Shown one piece after another: positions 45,377-54,840 of a stretch of DNA of 64,000 nucleotides. The stretch is from an uncultured Tateyamaria sp. (GTDB taxonomy: Bacteria; Pseudomonadota; Alphaproteobacteria; Rhodobacterales; Rhodobacteraceae). The stretch covers positions 930,001 through 994,000 of the forward strand of contig CANMVD010000001.1 in assembly GCA_947501275.1 (NCBI GenBank). Direction: 5' to 3'. The stretch's first letter is position 1, and every line of letters begins with the position of its first letter. Below the pieces are notes generated by a model. That model made no database searches. It had not been told where the DNA came from and saw nothing but the letters and a program-made list of their open reading frames with translations. Both the position numbers and the translations under genes were made by a program.

Positions 45377-47458
45377 TCAGGGCTGGCGTTCGTGTGAAAA
45401 GACAACCACCGCATTTGCAGCGACTGTCAGGCCCGGCGTGACAGCGATGGCGTCTTCCTGACTGGTGTCAAAGCGGCGCACCCATCTATCTCCTTCGGGC
45501 AATTTTGGGGGCTTGATGTCGATGGCTGGGCCCGTGTTCAGCACGATCAGCAACGCGCCTTGGCGCTGCACATATTCCGGCGTGCCCGAGGCCATACGCA
45601 TTTCGGCCATCAGGGTTTTGAGGTTGGGATCGTCCCAGTCTTCCTGCCGCATCGCCTGTCCCTTGGCGCGCCGCCAGAACAGATCTGGGGCGCCGTCGAT
45701 CAGCCGCTGGCGGGAATGCAGAAAGCGGCTTTGGCGCAGCAGCGGGTGCATACGGCGAAACGCAATCGCCTGTTGGCAGAAGGTAAAGAACGGATCGTCT
45801 TTTTCGGGCCAGTTCACCCAGCCCACTTCGTTGTCCTGACAGTAGACGTTGTTGTTGCCGCCCTGGGAATTGCTGAGTTCATCGCCGGCCAGCATCATCG
45901 GTGTGCCTTGCGACAACATCAGCGTCGCAATCATGTTGCGCTTGCGGCGTATGCGGGCGGCGGTGATGTCGGGATCATCGGTTGGCCCCTCGACGCCCAT
46001 ATTATCGGAATGATTGTCGGAGTGCCCATCGCGGTTGTGTTCGCCATTGGCGGCATTGTGTTTGACGTTGTAGCTGACCGTGTCGTGCAGTGTAAAACCG
46101 TCATGGGCCGTCAGAAAGTTGAGCGACGAAGTGGCGGGCCGCCCGTCGTGATCAAAGAACTGCGCCGAGCCAGAGAGACGCGATGCCATGGCGGACACTT
46201 TGCCGTTGTCGCCGCGCCAAAAGGCCCGCACGTCATCCCGGTACTTGTCATTCCATTCGGCAAAAGGCGCAGGGTAGGCGCCCAATTGATACCCGCCAGG
46301 GCCGATATCCCAAGGCTCAGCGATCAGCTTGACCCGGTTCAGCACCGGGTCCTGTCCGATGGCACGGAAAAACGGCCCGTTCCGGTCAAAGCCGCTGCGG
46401 GTCCGCCCGAGCGTCGAGCACAAATCAAATCTGAACCCGTCGACATGCATGACTTCGACCCAGTAACGCAGGCTGTCCATGACAAGTCGGATCACGGCCG
46501 GGCTTTCGAAGTCCAGCGTGTTTCCGCACCCCGCATCGTCGATGTAGAACCGCTTGTTGTCTGCCAGCCGATAGTAGCTCGCATTGTCGAGACCACGGAA
46601 ATTCAGCGTTGGGCCAAGCTCGGATCCTTCGGCGGTGTGGTTGTAGACGACATCCAGCAGGACCTCGATCCCGGCAGCGTGGAAACGGGCCACCATTTGC
46701 TGGAACTCGGCAATATCCCCGCCGCTCAGATAGCGCGGATCGGGCGCAAAAAAGCCGTGGGTCATGTAGCCCCAGTAGTTCGTCAGGTTTCTGCGCAACA
46801 GGAATTGTTCATTGAGAAAGGCCTGAACCGGCAACAATTCGATACTGGTGATCCCGAGATTTGTCAGGTGTTCAAGGATCGGGTCCGAAGACATCGCCAG
46901 AAAGGTGCCGGGCGTGTTGATATCGCGCCGCCCGGCGGTGAGGCCTTTGACGTGGGCCTCGTAGATGACGGTGTCTTCAAAGCTGTGGCCGGGCGCGCGG
47001 GTGCTGCCCCAGTCGAAACTGGGATCGACCACGATGCAGCGCGGCATGTAAGGCGCGCTGTCGACTTTGTTAAAGCTGCGATCCTTGTCCTTGTGGCCCG
47101 GCGTGTAGCCAAAGAGCGCGTCATGCCACGCCGGATGGCCGGTCAGTTGTTTGGCGTAAGGGTCGATCAGCAACTTGTACGGGTTGAACCGGTGGCCCTC
47201 TTCTGGGGCATAGGGGCCATCCACTCGATATCCGTATTGTTGCCCGGGGCGCATACCCGGAAAATAGCCATGCCAGATGTGCCCCTGCCGTTCGGGCAGC
47301 GGGATTTCCTGCGTTGCCTTACCGGCCTCGTCAAACAGACACAGCACAACCCGCGTTGCATTGCGCGAAAAGATCGCAAAGTTCACGCCCTCGCCGGTAA
47401 AGGTTGCCCCCAGTGGCGCGGGCAGCCCGGGTTGGATTTGAAACACGTCCGTGCTCAT
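45377..47458 (-). CDS. glgX: Glycogen debranching enzyme GlgX
   Basis: GlgX cleaves alpha-1,6 branches left by phosphorylase. An N-terminal CBM48-like domain (PLGATFTGEGVNFAIFSRNAT near residues 13-33) is followed by a GH13 barrel with VLLDVVYNHTAEG, a nucleophile in VDGFRFDLCSTLGR and acid/base glutamate in LIAEPWDIGPGGYQLG, and TAHDGFTLHD. The ATG at 47458 overlaps the glgA stop as ATGA and gives 693 residues; the frame is open 103 codons further upstream inside glgA without meaning. Confidence 0.94.
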   Translation of the reverse strand: MSTDVFQIQPGLPAPLGATFTGEGVNFAIFSRNATRVVLCLFDEAGKATQEIPLPERQGHIWHGYFPGMRPGQQYGYRVDGPYAPEEGHRFNPYKLLIDPYAKQLTGHPAWHDALFGYTPGHKDKDRSFNKVDSAPYMPRCIVVDPSFDWGSTRAPGHSFEDTVIYEAHVKGLTAGRRDINTPGTFLAMSSDPILEHLTNLGITSIELLPVQAFLNEQFLLRRNLTNYWGYMTHGFFAPDPRYLSGGDIAEFQQMVARFHAAGIEVLLDVVYNHTAEGSELGPTLNFRGLDNASYYRLADNKRFYIDDAGCGNTLDFESPAVIRLVMDSLRYWVEVMHVDGFRFDLCSTLGRTRSGFDRNGPFFRAIGQDPVLNRVKLIAEPWDIGPGGYQLGAYPAPFAEWNDKYRDDVRAFWRGDNGKVSAMASRLSGSAQFFDHDGRPATSSLNFLTAHDGFTLHDTVSYNVKHNAANGEHNRDGHSDNHSDNMGVEGPTDDPDITAARIRRKRNMIATLMLSQGTPMMLAGDELSNSQGGNNNVYCQDNEVGWVNWPEKDDPFFTFCQQAIAFRRMHPLLRQSRFLHSRQRLIDGAPDLFWRRAKGQAMRQEDWDDPNLKTLMAEMRMASGTPEYVQRQGALLIVLNTGPAIDIKPPKLPEGDRWVRRFDTSQEDAIAVTPGLTVAANAVVVFSHERQP

Positions 47459-48882
47459 CCATCCGCCGCGGTAACTGCTGCATAGATATCGCGATAGGCT
47501 GTTGCGGAGTGTTCCCAGCCGACCTGTTGTTTCATCGCATTGCGCTGCATCGCCTGCCACGTCTTGGGTGTGCGATAAAGCCCGTGCATATGCGTGATGG
47601 CGTTTGACAAAGCAGCGGCAGTCACGGGGAAAAACTGAACTCCCGTTGCAACGCCTTTTGACAATGCAGCCGGTGAGGCGTTGATGACAGTATCCGCCAG
47701 ACCACCCGTCAATGCGACCAGCGGCAAGGTTCCGTAACGCAGGCCGTATAGTTGTGTCAGGCCACAAGGTTCAAACCGCGATGGCACCAGAATGACGTCT
47801 CCGCCTGCGACCAACTTGTGTGACAGCGCTTCGTCGTACCCGATTTTGACGCCAACGTTGTTGTTCTGAGCTGCGGCCTCCAGCAAGGCCACTTCGAGGC
47901 GTGGATCACCGGACCCCAGCAGGGCGAGTTGGCCGCCTTGAGAGAGCAATTCTGGCAGTGCCTCCAGTAACAGATCAATGCCCTTTTGATCCGTAAGGCG
48001 CGATACGAGCACAAACAACGGCCCGTCACTGGGCCCTAATTCGAACAGCTTTTGGAGCGCTTTCTTGTTGGCCGCTTTGCCGCGCGGTGTAGTGTAGGGT
48101 TTGATGTTTGGGTCTGTTGCGGGGTTCCACGTGGCGTCATCAATGCCATTCACGATCCCGATCAGATCGCTTTTGCGGTTGTGCAGCACACCGTCCATCC
48201 CCATGCCAAATGCAGGGGTCAGCAGTTCCTCGGCGTAGGTGCGCGATACGGTGTTGATCTTGGACGCGCCCATCAGGCCCGCCTTCAGCGCCGAGATTTG
48301 GCCCCAGAATTCGAAATGATCCACAGTGAAACGGTTGGGATCCAGTTCTAGACGGTCCAATCGGTCCGCCGCGCAATTGCCGTGAAAGGCGATGTTGTGG
48401 ACGGTAAACACGAACGGGACGTCAGTGCCCAACTTTTGCATGTATTCCGGGGTCAGCCCGGCCTGCCAGTCGTGGCCATGCACAACGTCCGGTTTCCAAC
48501 CGGCAGCTCCCTTGGCAATTTCAGCAGCAGCACGACACAAGGCGGCAAAGCGTTCGGGGTTGTCGGGCCAGTCCTGTCCGGTGGCGTCCACGTAAATGCC
48601 GCCGTCACGGTCAAACAGGTGTGGGGCATCCAGCACGAACAACTCAAGGCCTTGCACACAGCATGAAAGCAGTTTGGCTGGTCCGCCAAAAAGGTCCTTG
48701 AACCCCGCCGCTTGTTTGGTTTTGCCAAGCCTGTCCATGATTGCGCGATAACCCGGAAGGATCGTGCGCATGTCGCACCCCAGATCCGCCAGCGCCAGTG
48801 GCAAGGCGCCCGCCACATCCGCAAGCCCGCCCGTTTTGATCAACGGGGCGCATTCAGATGTGACAGACAGGATCTTGGTCAT
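47455..48882 (-). CDS. glgA: ADP-glucose-dependent glycogen synthase
   Basis: GlgA extends alpha-1,4-glucan chains from ADP-glucose. The GT5 start is clear, [22 protein letters not shown] at residues 7-28 with the lysine of the KTGGL motif binding ADP-glucose. The second GT-B domain has [20 protein letters not shown] near 305 and [18 protein letters not shown] near 375-392 with the catalytic glutamate. The 475-residue length is standard. Overlaps with glgC and glgX (both ATGA) show tight coupling. Confidence 0.95.
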   Translation of the reverse strand: MTKILSVTSECAPLIKTGGLADVAGALPLALADLGCDMRTILPGYRAIMDRLGKTKQAAGFKDLFGGPAKLLSCCVQGLELFVLDAPHLFDRDGGIYVDATGQDWPDNPERFAALCRAAAEIAKGAAGWKPDVVHGHDWQAGLTPEYMQKLGTDVPFVFTVHNIAFHGNCAADRLDRLELDPNRFTVDHFEFWGQISALKAGLMGASKINTVSRTYAEELLTPAFGMGMDGVLHNRKSDLIGIVNGIDDATWNPATDPNIKPYTTPRGKAANKKALQKLFELGPSDGPLFVLVSRLTDQKGIDLLLEALPELLSQGGQLALLGSGDPRLEVALLEAAAQNNNVGVKIGYDEALSHKLVAGGDVILVPSRFEPCGLTQLYGLRYGTLPLVALTGGLADTVINASPAALSKGVATGVQFFPVTAAALSNAITHMHGLYRTPKTWQAMQRNAMKQQVGWEHSATAYRDIYAAVTAADG

Positions 48883-50135
48883 AATGCTGCGGCTCGCGCG
48901 TCAAGCATGGCTTGGGTGATCAGCGTTGTGCCACGCTCCGTCACCCGGAACCACTTGGCATCTTCGGTTGGATCCTCACCTACTACGAGGCCTTCGGGGA
49001 TGACAACGCGCCCGTCGATCACAACTTGCCTCAGGCGTGCAGAACGGTGAACGACAACGTCCGGCAGAACAACAGCGTGATCCAGAACTGCATATGAGTT
49101 GGTTTTGACATTGGTGAACAGGCACGAATTGCGCACCTCTGTCCCGGAAATGATGCACCCGCCGGAAACCATCGACGAGATTGCTATGCCGCGTCGGTCA
49201 CGCTCGTCGTGGATAAACTTGGCGGGTGGCACGCTCGCGTTGTAGGTCCAGATCGGCCAATTGTTGTCCCATAAATCCAGCTCGGGGGTAAAGTTCGTCA
49301 GATCGATATGCGCCTGCCAGAACGCATCAACTGTTCCCACGTCTTTCCAGTAGGCTGGCGCACCCTCGGAGCGCACACAACTGTCGTCAAAGCGATGTGC
49401 AATCGCCTTGCCGTTTTTGACGATGTCGGGGATCAGATCATTGCCAAAATCGTTGGACGAGTTCGGGTCCTCGGCGTCTTTTCGGAGCAGTTCGCGCAGA
49501 AACTTCCAGTCAAAGACATAGATGCCCATAGACGCGAGCGCCTTGTCCGGATCTTCGGGTGTGCCGGGCGGATCGGCGGGCTTCTCAAGGAAAGATGTTA
49601 TGCGTCCATCTGCGTCGGTCGCCATGACTCCAAAGGCCGTAGCCTCCATCCGCGGCACTGTCAGGCAGCCCACGGTGACGTCAGCTTTGTTCTCGACGTG
49701 CTGCCGGAGCATGATTTCATAGTCCATCTTGTAGATATGATCGCCGGCCAGAATGATCACGTAGTCTACGTCGTAGCTGTCGACGATATCGATGTTCTGG
49801 GTCACGGCATCTGCGGTGCCCTTGTACCAGCTTTCCGTGCCGCCCCGCTGCGAGGCAGGCAGCACGTCCACGTATTCATTGCGCTCTGCTCCAAGGAAGT
49901 TCCAACCGCGCTGAACATGGCGGATCAGGCTGTGAGCCTTGTATTGAGTCGCAATCGCCATTTTCCGAATACCGGAGTTCATGGCATTGGACAGGGCAAA
50001 GTCGATGATCCGAGCCTTGCCACCAAAGGGCACGGCAGGTTTCACACGCCGGTCAGTCAGTTCTTTCAGACGGCTCCCTCGCCCTCCGGCAAGCACGAAA
50101 ACCATTGATCGCTGTCTCAAACGTCTTGTTGGCAT
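48879..50135 (-). CDS. glgC: Glucose-1-phosphate adenylyltransferase
   Basis: GlgC makes ADP-glucose from glucose 1-phosphate and ATP, the regulated step of glycogen synthesis. The nucleotide loop [21 protein letters not shown] is at residues 14-34, followed by [12 protein letters not shown]; the substrate lysine region is in [10 protein letters not shown] and a C-terminal left-handed beta-helix follows. GGGAGGAG lies eight bases before the ATG at 50135 (418 residues). It starts 26 bases after glgB. Fructose bisphosphate or pyruvate activation is usual in this group but cannot be read here. Confidence 0.95.
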   Translation of the reverse strand: MPTRRLRQRSMVFVLAGGRGSRLKELTDRRVKPAVPFGGKARIIDFALSNAMNSGIRKMAIATQYKAHSLIRHVQRGWNFLGAERNEYVDVLPASQRGGTESWYKGTADAVTQNIDIVDSYDVDYVIILAGDHIYKMDYEIMLRQHVENKADVTVGCLTVPRMEATAFGVMATDADGRITSFLEKPADPPGTPEDPDKALASMGIYVFDWKFLRELLRKDAEDPNSSNDFGNDLIPDIVKNGKAIAHRFDDSCVRSEGAPAYWKDVGTVDAFWQAHIDLTNFTPELDLWDNNWPIWTYNASVPPAKFIHDERDRRGIAISSMVSGGCIISGTEVRNSCLFTNVKTNSYAVLDHAVVLPDVVVHRSARLRQVVIDGRVVIPEGLVVGEDPTEDAKWFRVTERGTTLITQAMLDARAAAL

Positions 50136-50161
50136 GTGAACGTCTCCTCCCAAAGAATTCC

Positions 50162-52366
50162 TTATGATTTACCTAGCCGCAGGACGACCACCGACAATGG
50201 TGGCAGGGTCAGCGCAACGGATTGCGCGTGCCCGTCCATCGGCTTTGGCACCGATGTTACGGCACCCAGATTTCCGCGGTTTCCACCCCCGTAGTGGGCC
50301 GCGTCCGTGTTCAGAACTTCAGCCCAGTCACCGGGTGCAGGCACACCAATTTCGAACCCAACGCGCTCTACCGGAGTAAAGTTGCATACGATCACGACCG
50401 GTGCGTCTTTTTCCTCGCCAAAGCGGGCAAAACCAATGGTCGATTGCGCCGGGTCATTGCTGAGCCATGCGAACCCGTCCGCCTCGCAGTCATTGGCATA
50501 AAGCGCTGGCGTTGTGACATACAGTGCGTTCAAATCGCGGATCAGATTCTGGACACCCTTGTGCGCAGGATCCTCGGCCGCGCCCCAGTTCAGCTCTGCA
50601 TTGTGGTTCCACTCTTTGGGTTGGGCGAATTCACAGCCCATGAACAGCAGCTTTTTCCCGGGAAAGGCCCACATGTACGCATAGTAGGCCCGTAAATTGG
50701 CGAATTTTTCCCAATCGTTGCCCGGCATTTTTTGCAGCATTGACCCTTTGCCATGAACGACCTCATCGTGACTGATCGGCAGGATGAAGTTTTCGGTAAA
50801 TGCCCAATCAATCGGGAATGTCATCAGGTGATGTTCGTATTGGCGGTGCACTGGATCCTTTTCCATGTACCGCAATGTGTCGTTCATCCATCCCATGTTC
50901 CACTTGTACCCAAAGCCCAGACCGCCCGAATGCACCGGTTGTGAGACTGCTGGAAAAGACGTGCTTTCTTCAGCGACGGTCATGACGCCGGCATCAGCGC
51001 CGTAGACTGCAGTGTTCATCTCTTGCAGGAACGCAATGGCCTCGTAGTTTTCGCGCCCGCCATCCTTGTTGGGCACCCATTGCCCCTCGTCGCGTGAATA
51101 GTCCCGGTACAGCATCGAGGCGACAGCATCCACGCGCAGACCGTCCAGATGGTATTCTTCCATCCAGTAGAGAGCGTTGGCGACGAGGTAATTTTTCACC
51201 TCACGTCTTCCATAGTTGTAGATCAGGGTGTTCCAGTCCTGATGAAATCCTTCGCGCGGGTCTGCGTGTTCATACAGCGCGGTGCCGTCGAAAATCGCGA
51301 GGCCGTGCGCATCGGTTGGGAAGTGGCCCGGAACCCAATCCAACAGAACCCCGATGTTCTCACTGTGCGCTGCATCTACAAATTCGCGGAATTCGTGGGG
51401 CGGGCCAAAGCGGATTGTCGGGGCATAAAGCCCGACGGGTTGGTAGCCCCAAGACCCATCGAAAGGAAATTCGGAAACAGGCATGAGTTCGATATGAGTA
51501 AATCCCATATGCTTGACGTAGCCGATCAGATCTCGTGCCAACTCCTTGTAGCTGAGCGGGCGTCCGCCATCGTCATAGCGCCGCCGCCATGAACCAAGGT
51601 GCACCTCGTAGATGGATATTGGCTGTTTTCGGTTGGACCGAGCGGCCCGGGTTTCCATCCATTTGTGATCGCTCCAGCCATAGCCCGAGATATCGCGCAC
51701 GATGGACGCCTGCTCGGGTGGATGTTGCGACCCAAAGCCGACCGGATCCGCCTTGAGCGCGGTTCCTTGCGTACTGACCACTTCGTATTTGTAGAGGGTG
51801 CCTTCGCCGATGTGGGGCAGGAATATCTCCCAAACCCCGGTCTCACCTGCGCGGCGCATGGGGTTGCGGCGCCCGTCCCAATTGTTGAACGCGCCGACGA
51901 CGCTCACCCGGTTTGCGTTGGGGGCCCAAACGGCAAAGTGGGTGCCATCCACGCCCTGATGACGCGTCACATGTGCGCCGAGCACGCGCCAGAGTTCCTT
52001 GTGCGTACCCTCGCCCATCAAGTAGCGATCAAAGTCCGTCAGGACCGGATCAAACGCGAAGGGGTCGCGCGTGCTGTGCGTACGGCCATCATCATACTGC
52101 ATCGTCAGCGTGTAGGTCTTGCCCGGAACAGGAGCGCCAAAAACATCTCCTGCGATACGCTCCAACGGTGTGTCTTTACCGGCGACAGTGGCGGTCACGC
52201 TTGCAGCATCTGGCTGGAACGTCACGATCCAACGCCTGTTTCCGCTTTTGTGCGGTCCAAGCACGTCAAAGGGGGATGGGTGGTGGCCTGCGTTCAGGGC
52301 TGCAACATCATCGGGCGTCAGGAATGTCGGCATAGGCCTTGTTCCTGAGCCTTTCGGTTGAGCCAT
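50162..52366 (-). CDS. glgB: 1,4-alpha-glucan branching enzyme
   Basis: GlgB creates alpha-1,6 branches in glycogen. An N-terminal CBM48 pair is seen, with [20 protein letters not shown] near residues 135-154. The GH13 barrel has [11 protein letters not shown], the nucleophile in [17 protein letters not shown], the acid/base glutamate in [11 protein letters not shown] and [14 protein letters not shown]. The ATG at 52366 has CAGGAGG nine bases upstream and gives 734 residues. It is the first gene of the glgBCAX-pgm operon; the promoter should lie in the 173 bases up to tRNA-Leu, but I cannot fix it. Confidence 0.95.
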   Translation of the reverse strand: MAQPKGSGTRPMPTFLTPDDVAALNAGHHPSPFDVLGPHKSGNRRWIVTFQPDAASVTATVAGKDTPLERIAGDVFGAPVPGKTYTLTMQYDDGRTHSTRDPFAFDPVLTDFDRYLMGEGTHKELWRVLGAHVTRHQGVDGTHFAVWAPNANRVSVVGAFNNWDGRRNPMRRAGETGVWEIFLPHIGEGTLYKYEVVSTQGTALKADPVGFGSQHPPEQASIVRDISGYGWSDHKWMETRAARSNRKQPISIYEVHLGSWRRRYDDGGRPLSYKELARDLIGYVKHMGFTHIELMPVSEFPFDGSWGYQPVGLYAPTIRFGPPHEFREFVDAAHSENIGVLLDWVPGHFPTDAHGLAIFDGTALYEHADPREGFHQDWNTLIYNYGRREVKNYLVANALYWMEEYHLDGLRVDAVASMLYRDYSRDEGQWVPNKDGGRENYEAIAFLQEMNTAVYGADAGVMTVAEESTSFPAVSQPVHSGGLGFGYKWNMGWMNDTLRYMEKDPVHRQYEHHLMTFPIDWAFTENFILPISHDEVVHGKGSMLQKMPGNDWEKFANLRAYYAYMWAFPGKKLLFMGCEFAQPKEWNHNAELNWGAAEDPAHKGVQNLIRDLNALYVTTPALYANDCEADGFAWLSNDPAQSTIGFARFGEEKDAPVVIVCNFTPVERVGFEIGVPAPGDWAEVLNTDAAHYGGGNRGNLGAVTSVPKPMDGHAQSVALTLPPLSVVVLRLGKS

Positions 52367-52539
52367 GGTGCGCCGCCTCCTGATGGGTCTGGCCCCTTCA
52401 ACTGATGCCGAAGTTGCCAAAGCCCGTTCGTGGATGCTCAGAAGACCGGGTTTTATGTGCAAAAGCAAGCAAATGGGTGCTCGATGTTTTTACCCGCATC
52501 GCACTGCGTACTCTAGTTTTTGCATTTTGAGGGGTAGAT

Positions 52540-52626
52540 TGGTGCCCAGAAGAGGACTCGAACCTCCACGTCCATACGGACACTAGCACCTGAAGCTAGC
52601 GCGTCTACCAATTCCGCCATCTGGGC
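52540..52626 (-). tRNA. tRNA-Leu (anticodon CAG)
   Basis: Read on the minus strand, the gene begins GCCCAGATGGCGGAATTGG and ends TCTGGGCACCA. The seven-pair acceptor stem GCCCAGA/TCTGGGC is perfect. The anticodon arm is CTAGC-TTCAGGT-GCTAG, giving anticodon CAG for leucine CUG codons. A long variable arm (TGTCCGTATGGACG) and the GGTTCGAGTCC T arm fit a class II tRNA. The CCA end is encoded, at 52540-52542. No integrase gene is near. Confidence 0.97.
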
Positions 52627-52827
52627 ACGGGTTGGTAGACGGCCGTTTAAGCTGAGTGCTGTGAGGTGTCAATCTGATTCTCGGATTGGGTTTTTCTTGC
52701 GCAGACAGGAGCCTCCGGCGGCGATTTTAGGAACAGAGATGGCGCGCGCCCCGCGCCAAATTGGCGTCTTGTCTGACGCTTGAGTGGGCGGTAGACCTCG
52801 GATGCAAATGCGCGCAAGGAGTCGAAC

Positions 52828-53808
52828 ATGTCCAAACTGGTCACTATATACGGCGGATCAGGCTTTGTTGGTCGCTACATCGCGCGCCGAATGGCCAAAG
52901 CGGGTTGGCGGGTTCGTGTTGCTGTACGACGCCCCAATGAGGCGATGTTTGTCAAACCTTACGGCGTTGTCGGTCAGGTTGAACCGGTTTTGTGCAACAT
53001 TCGCGATGATGCATCTGTAGCGCGGGTTATGTCTGGGGCCGATGCCGTTGTGAATTGCGTCGGTATTCTCGCCCGCCATGGCAAGAACACCTTTGACACT
53101 GTTCAGTCCGAAGGCGCAGAGCGTGTTGCCCGTCTTGCCGCTGTGCAAGGCGTTGCTCAGATGGTTCAGATTTCCGCTATTGGGGCGGACGCAGACAGTG
53201 AAAGCGACTACGCGCGCACAAAGGGCGAGGGCGAGGACGCCGTTCTAACGCACATGCCCGAAGCTGTCATCTTGCGCCCGTCTGTCGTGTTTGGTCCGGA
53301 AGACGGGTTCTTCAACCGATTTGCAGGTATGTCCCGTCTGGGGCCTGTGCTGCCCGTTGTGGGCGCGGACACTCTGTTTCAGCCCGTATACGTGGATGAT
53401 GTTGCCAAGGCTGCAGAGGTGGCGTTGACCACATCGGTTGCCCCCGGAATTTACGAACTGGGTGGCCCCGATGTGCGAAGCTTCCGTGCTTTGATGGAAA
53501 CTATGCTGGATGTCATTCGCCGCCGCAGGGCCATCGTAAACATCCCTTTCGTATTGGCCAATATCATGGCCTTTGCGATGGAGATGGGCCAGATCCTGAG
53601 CCTTGGTCTTGTCCGAGCCCAAGTGACCCGTGATCAGGTGCGCAACTTGCGACGTGACAATGTCGTCGCAGAAGGTGCGAAGGGGTTTGATGCGCTGGGC
53701 ATTGAGCCCGTGGCGCTGGCGTCTGTTTTGCCTGACTATCTGTGGCGCTTCCGCCCCTCGGGCCAGTATGATGCGATCAAGGAAAGCGCAGGCAATTTGC
53801 GCGCCTGA
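52828..53808 (+). CDS. NDUFA9-like complex I assembly/accessory protein (NAD(P)H-binding SDR)
   Basis: The protein belongs to the atypical SDR group that includes the NDUFA9/39-kDa subunit of respiratory complex I, which holds NADPH. The Rossmann motif is YGGSGFVGRYIARRM at residues 8-22, followed by NCVGILARHGKNTFDTVQ and PSVVFGPEDGFFNRFA. The usual YxxxK pair appears as YARTK near 130. AAGGAGT stands seven bases before the ATG. The 326-residue length is normal. The nuo genes are not in the window. Its stop is nine bases from the convergent uppP stop. Confidence 0.88.
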   Translation: MSKLVTIYGGSGFVGRYIARRMAKAGWRVRVAVRRPNEAMFVKPYGVVGQVEPVLCNIRDDASVARVMSGADAVVNCVGILARHGKNTFDTVQSEGAERVARLAAVQGVAQMVQISAIGADADSESDYARTKGEGEDAVLTHMPEAVILRPSVVFGPEDGFFNRFAGMSRLGPVLPVVGADTLFQPVYVDDVAKAAEVALTTSVAPGIYELGGPDVRSFRALMETMLDVIRRRRAIVNIPFVLANIMAFAMEMGQILSLGLVRAQVTRDQVRNLRRDNVVAEGAKGFDALGIEPVALASVLPDYLWRFRPSGQYDAIKESAGNLRA

Positions 53809-53817
53809 AGGTGATGC

Positions 53818-54621
53818 CTACGTGTAGGCCCATACCAGAAGTATGACGCCCAAGATCACACGATAGATCACGTAGGGTGTGAAACTGACACTGCGCAGCA
53901 GCCGCATCATGAGGACCAAAGCCCCAAGGGCAGCAATGAACGCAAAGATTGCCGCAATTCCTGCGTCGCGCATCATTGACCAGTCCGCTCGTCCAACGAC
54001 GTCAATGCTGAGGATGGCTCCGGATGCGAGAATGACCGGGATCGACATCAGCATGGCAAGTTTGGCTCCTCCTTCGCGGCCGTAGCCCAATTTGCGGGCC
54101 GCCGTTATCGTGATGCCCGAGCGGGACGTACCGGGGATTAGCGCAAGGCACTGTGCCAGCCCCATGACGAGAGCGTCCTTGAGGCTCCACTGCGCGGCAT
54201 CTTTTTTCGTGCCGCCCGTGCGGTCAGCCCAGTAAAGAACCAGCCCAAAGATAAGCATGGTCCAACCAATGACGGCGACAGAGCGCATAGCTTCATCCAG
54301 TCCCGTCACCTTTATGGCGAGGCCCACAATCAAGGCGGGGATGGTGGCTATGATCAAGCACAGAGCAAGAAATGCACCTTGGGTGTCGACCTTGCCTGCC
54401 GCGAGTCGCGTGGTTCCCTTGGCGGCAATGGCAACATCTCGCCAGAAATAAAGAACTACGGCCACCAGCGTGCCGACATGCACGGCAACATCAATGGCCA
54501 GCCCTTGATCTGGGGATCCCGTCAGGGACGGCAACAAGATGAGGTGTCCGGATGAGGAGACTGGCAGGAATTCGGTCACGCCCTGAACGATTGCCACTAT
54601 CAGAAGTTGAAAAAGAGTCAT
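53818..54621 (-). CDS. uppP: Undecaprenyl-diphosphate phosphatase
   Basis: UppP recycles the lipid carrier used for peptidoglycan and other envelope glycans. The two family motifs are clear: the EFLPVSSSGHLILLPS loop near residues 16-31 and PGTSRSGITITAARKLG near 160-176, with glutamate and histidine of the active site. About eight membrane segments are predicted by eye. The ATG at 54621 gives 267 residues; a GTG eight codons upstream is the alternative, with AGGAG only one base before it. Confidence 0.95.
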   Translation of the reverse strand: MTLFQLLIVAIVQGVTEFLPVSSSGHLILLPSLTGSPDQGLAIDVAVHVGTLVAVVLYFWRDVAIAAKGTTRLAAGKVDTQGAFLALCLIIATIPALIVGLAIKVTGLDEAMRSVAVIGWTMLIFGLVLYWADRTGGTKKDAAQWSLKDALVMGLAQCLALIPGTSRSGITITAARKLGYGREGGAKLAMLMSIPVILASGAILSIDVVGRADWSMMRDAGIAAIFAFIAALGALVLMMRLLRSVSFTPYVIYRVILGVILLVWAYT

Positions 54622-54682
54622 GCCGGGCGCATCCCTGTGATACACTCCTCATACAACTCGCTGATTCTGAACGCAAATGTGC

Positions 54683-54709
54683 ATATTAAGTCCGAGTAGG
54701 ACCTAATAT
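54683..54709. repeat. Imperfect palindrome upstream of uppP
   Basis: ATATTA-A-GTCC (54683-54693) and GGAC-C-TAATAT (54699-54709) form ten pairs with one mismatch around a GAGTA loop. Its left arm is repeated in inverted form at 54808-54819 and a shortened form ATATTAGGAC occurs at 54756-54765. It lies between uppP and gltD and may be an operator or an RNA hairpin. Confidence 0.5.
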
Positions 54710-54807
54710 TTCAATTTCATGCGAGGTGGTTCGGTTTATTTATGCCAAAAATCCCATATTAGGACAGCATTACTGACTTTTATTCCCGTAAAGTATGGTT
54801 TATGCGG

Positions 54808-54819
54808 CTCGGACTTAAT
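54808..54819. repeat. Inverted copy of the TTAAGTCCGAG motif before gltD
   Basis: CTCGGACTTAAT (54808-54819) is the exact inverse of ATTAAGTCCGAG at 54685-54696. It ends 21 bases before the gltD start, close to where a promoter or leader would be. The pair brackets a 111-base AT-rich interval. Function unknown; a protein-binding site is the simplest view. Confidence 0.5.
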
Positions 54820-54840
54820 CCTTCACCGCTGGAGCGTAGT

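Noticed and set aside
45560-47485. 641-codon plus-strand open frame opposite glgX
   Set aside because: It is exactly antisense to a clear GH13 enzyme, and its translation is rich in Arg, His and Val without family motifs. High-GC codon use of glgX explains the missing stops.
52540-52626. tRNA-Leu as an integration site for a mobile element
   Set aside because: No integrase, direct repeat of the tRNA end or foreign-looking genes are found on either side; both neighbours are ordinary chromosomal genes.
53816-53829. GCCTAC/GTAGGC palindrome between the NDUFA9-like gene and uppP as a terminator
   Set aside because: The loop would be only two to four bases and no T run follows on either strand; part of it lies within the uppP stop region.
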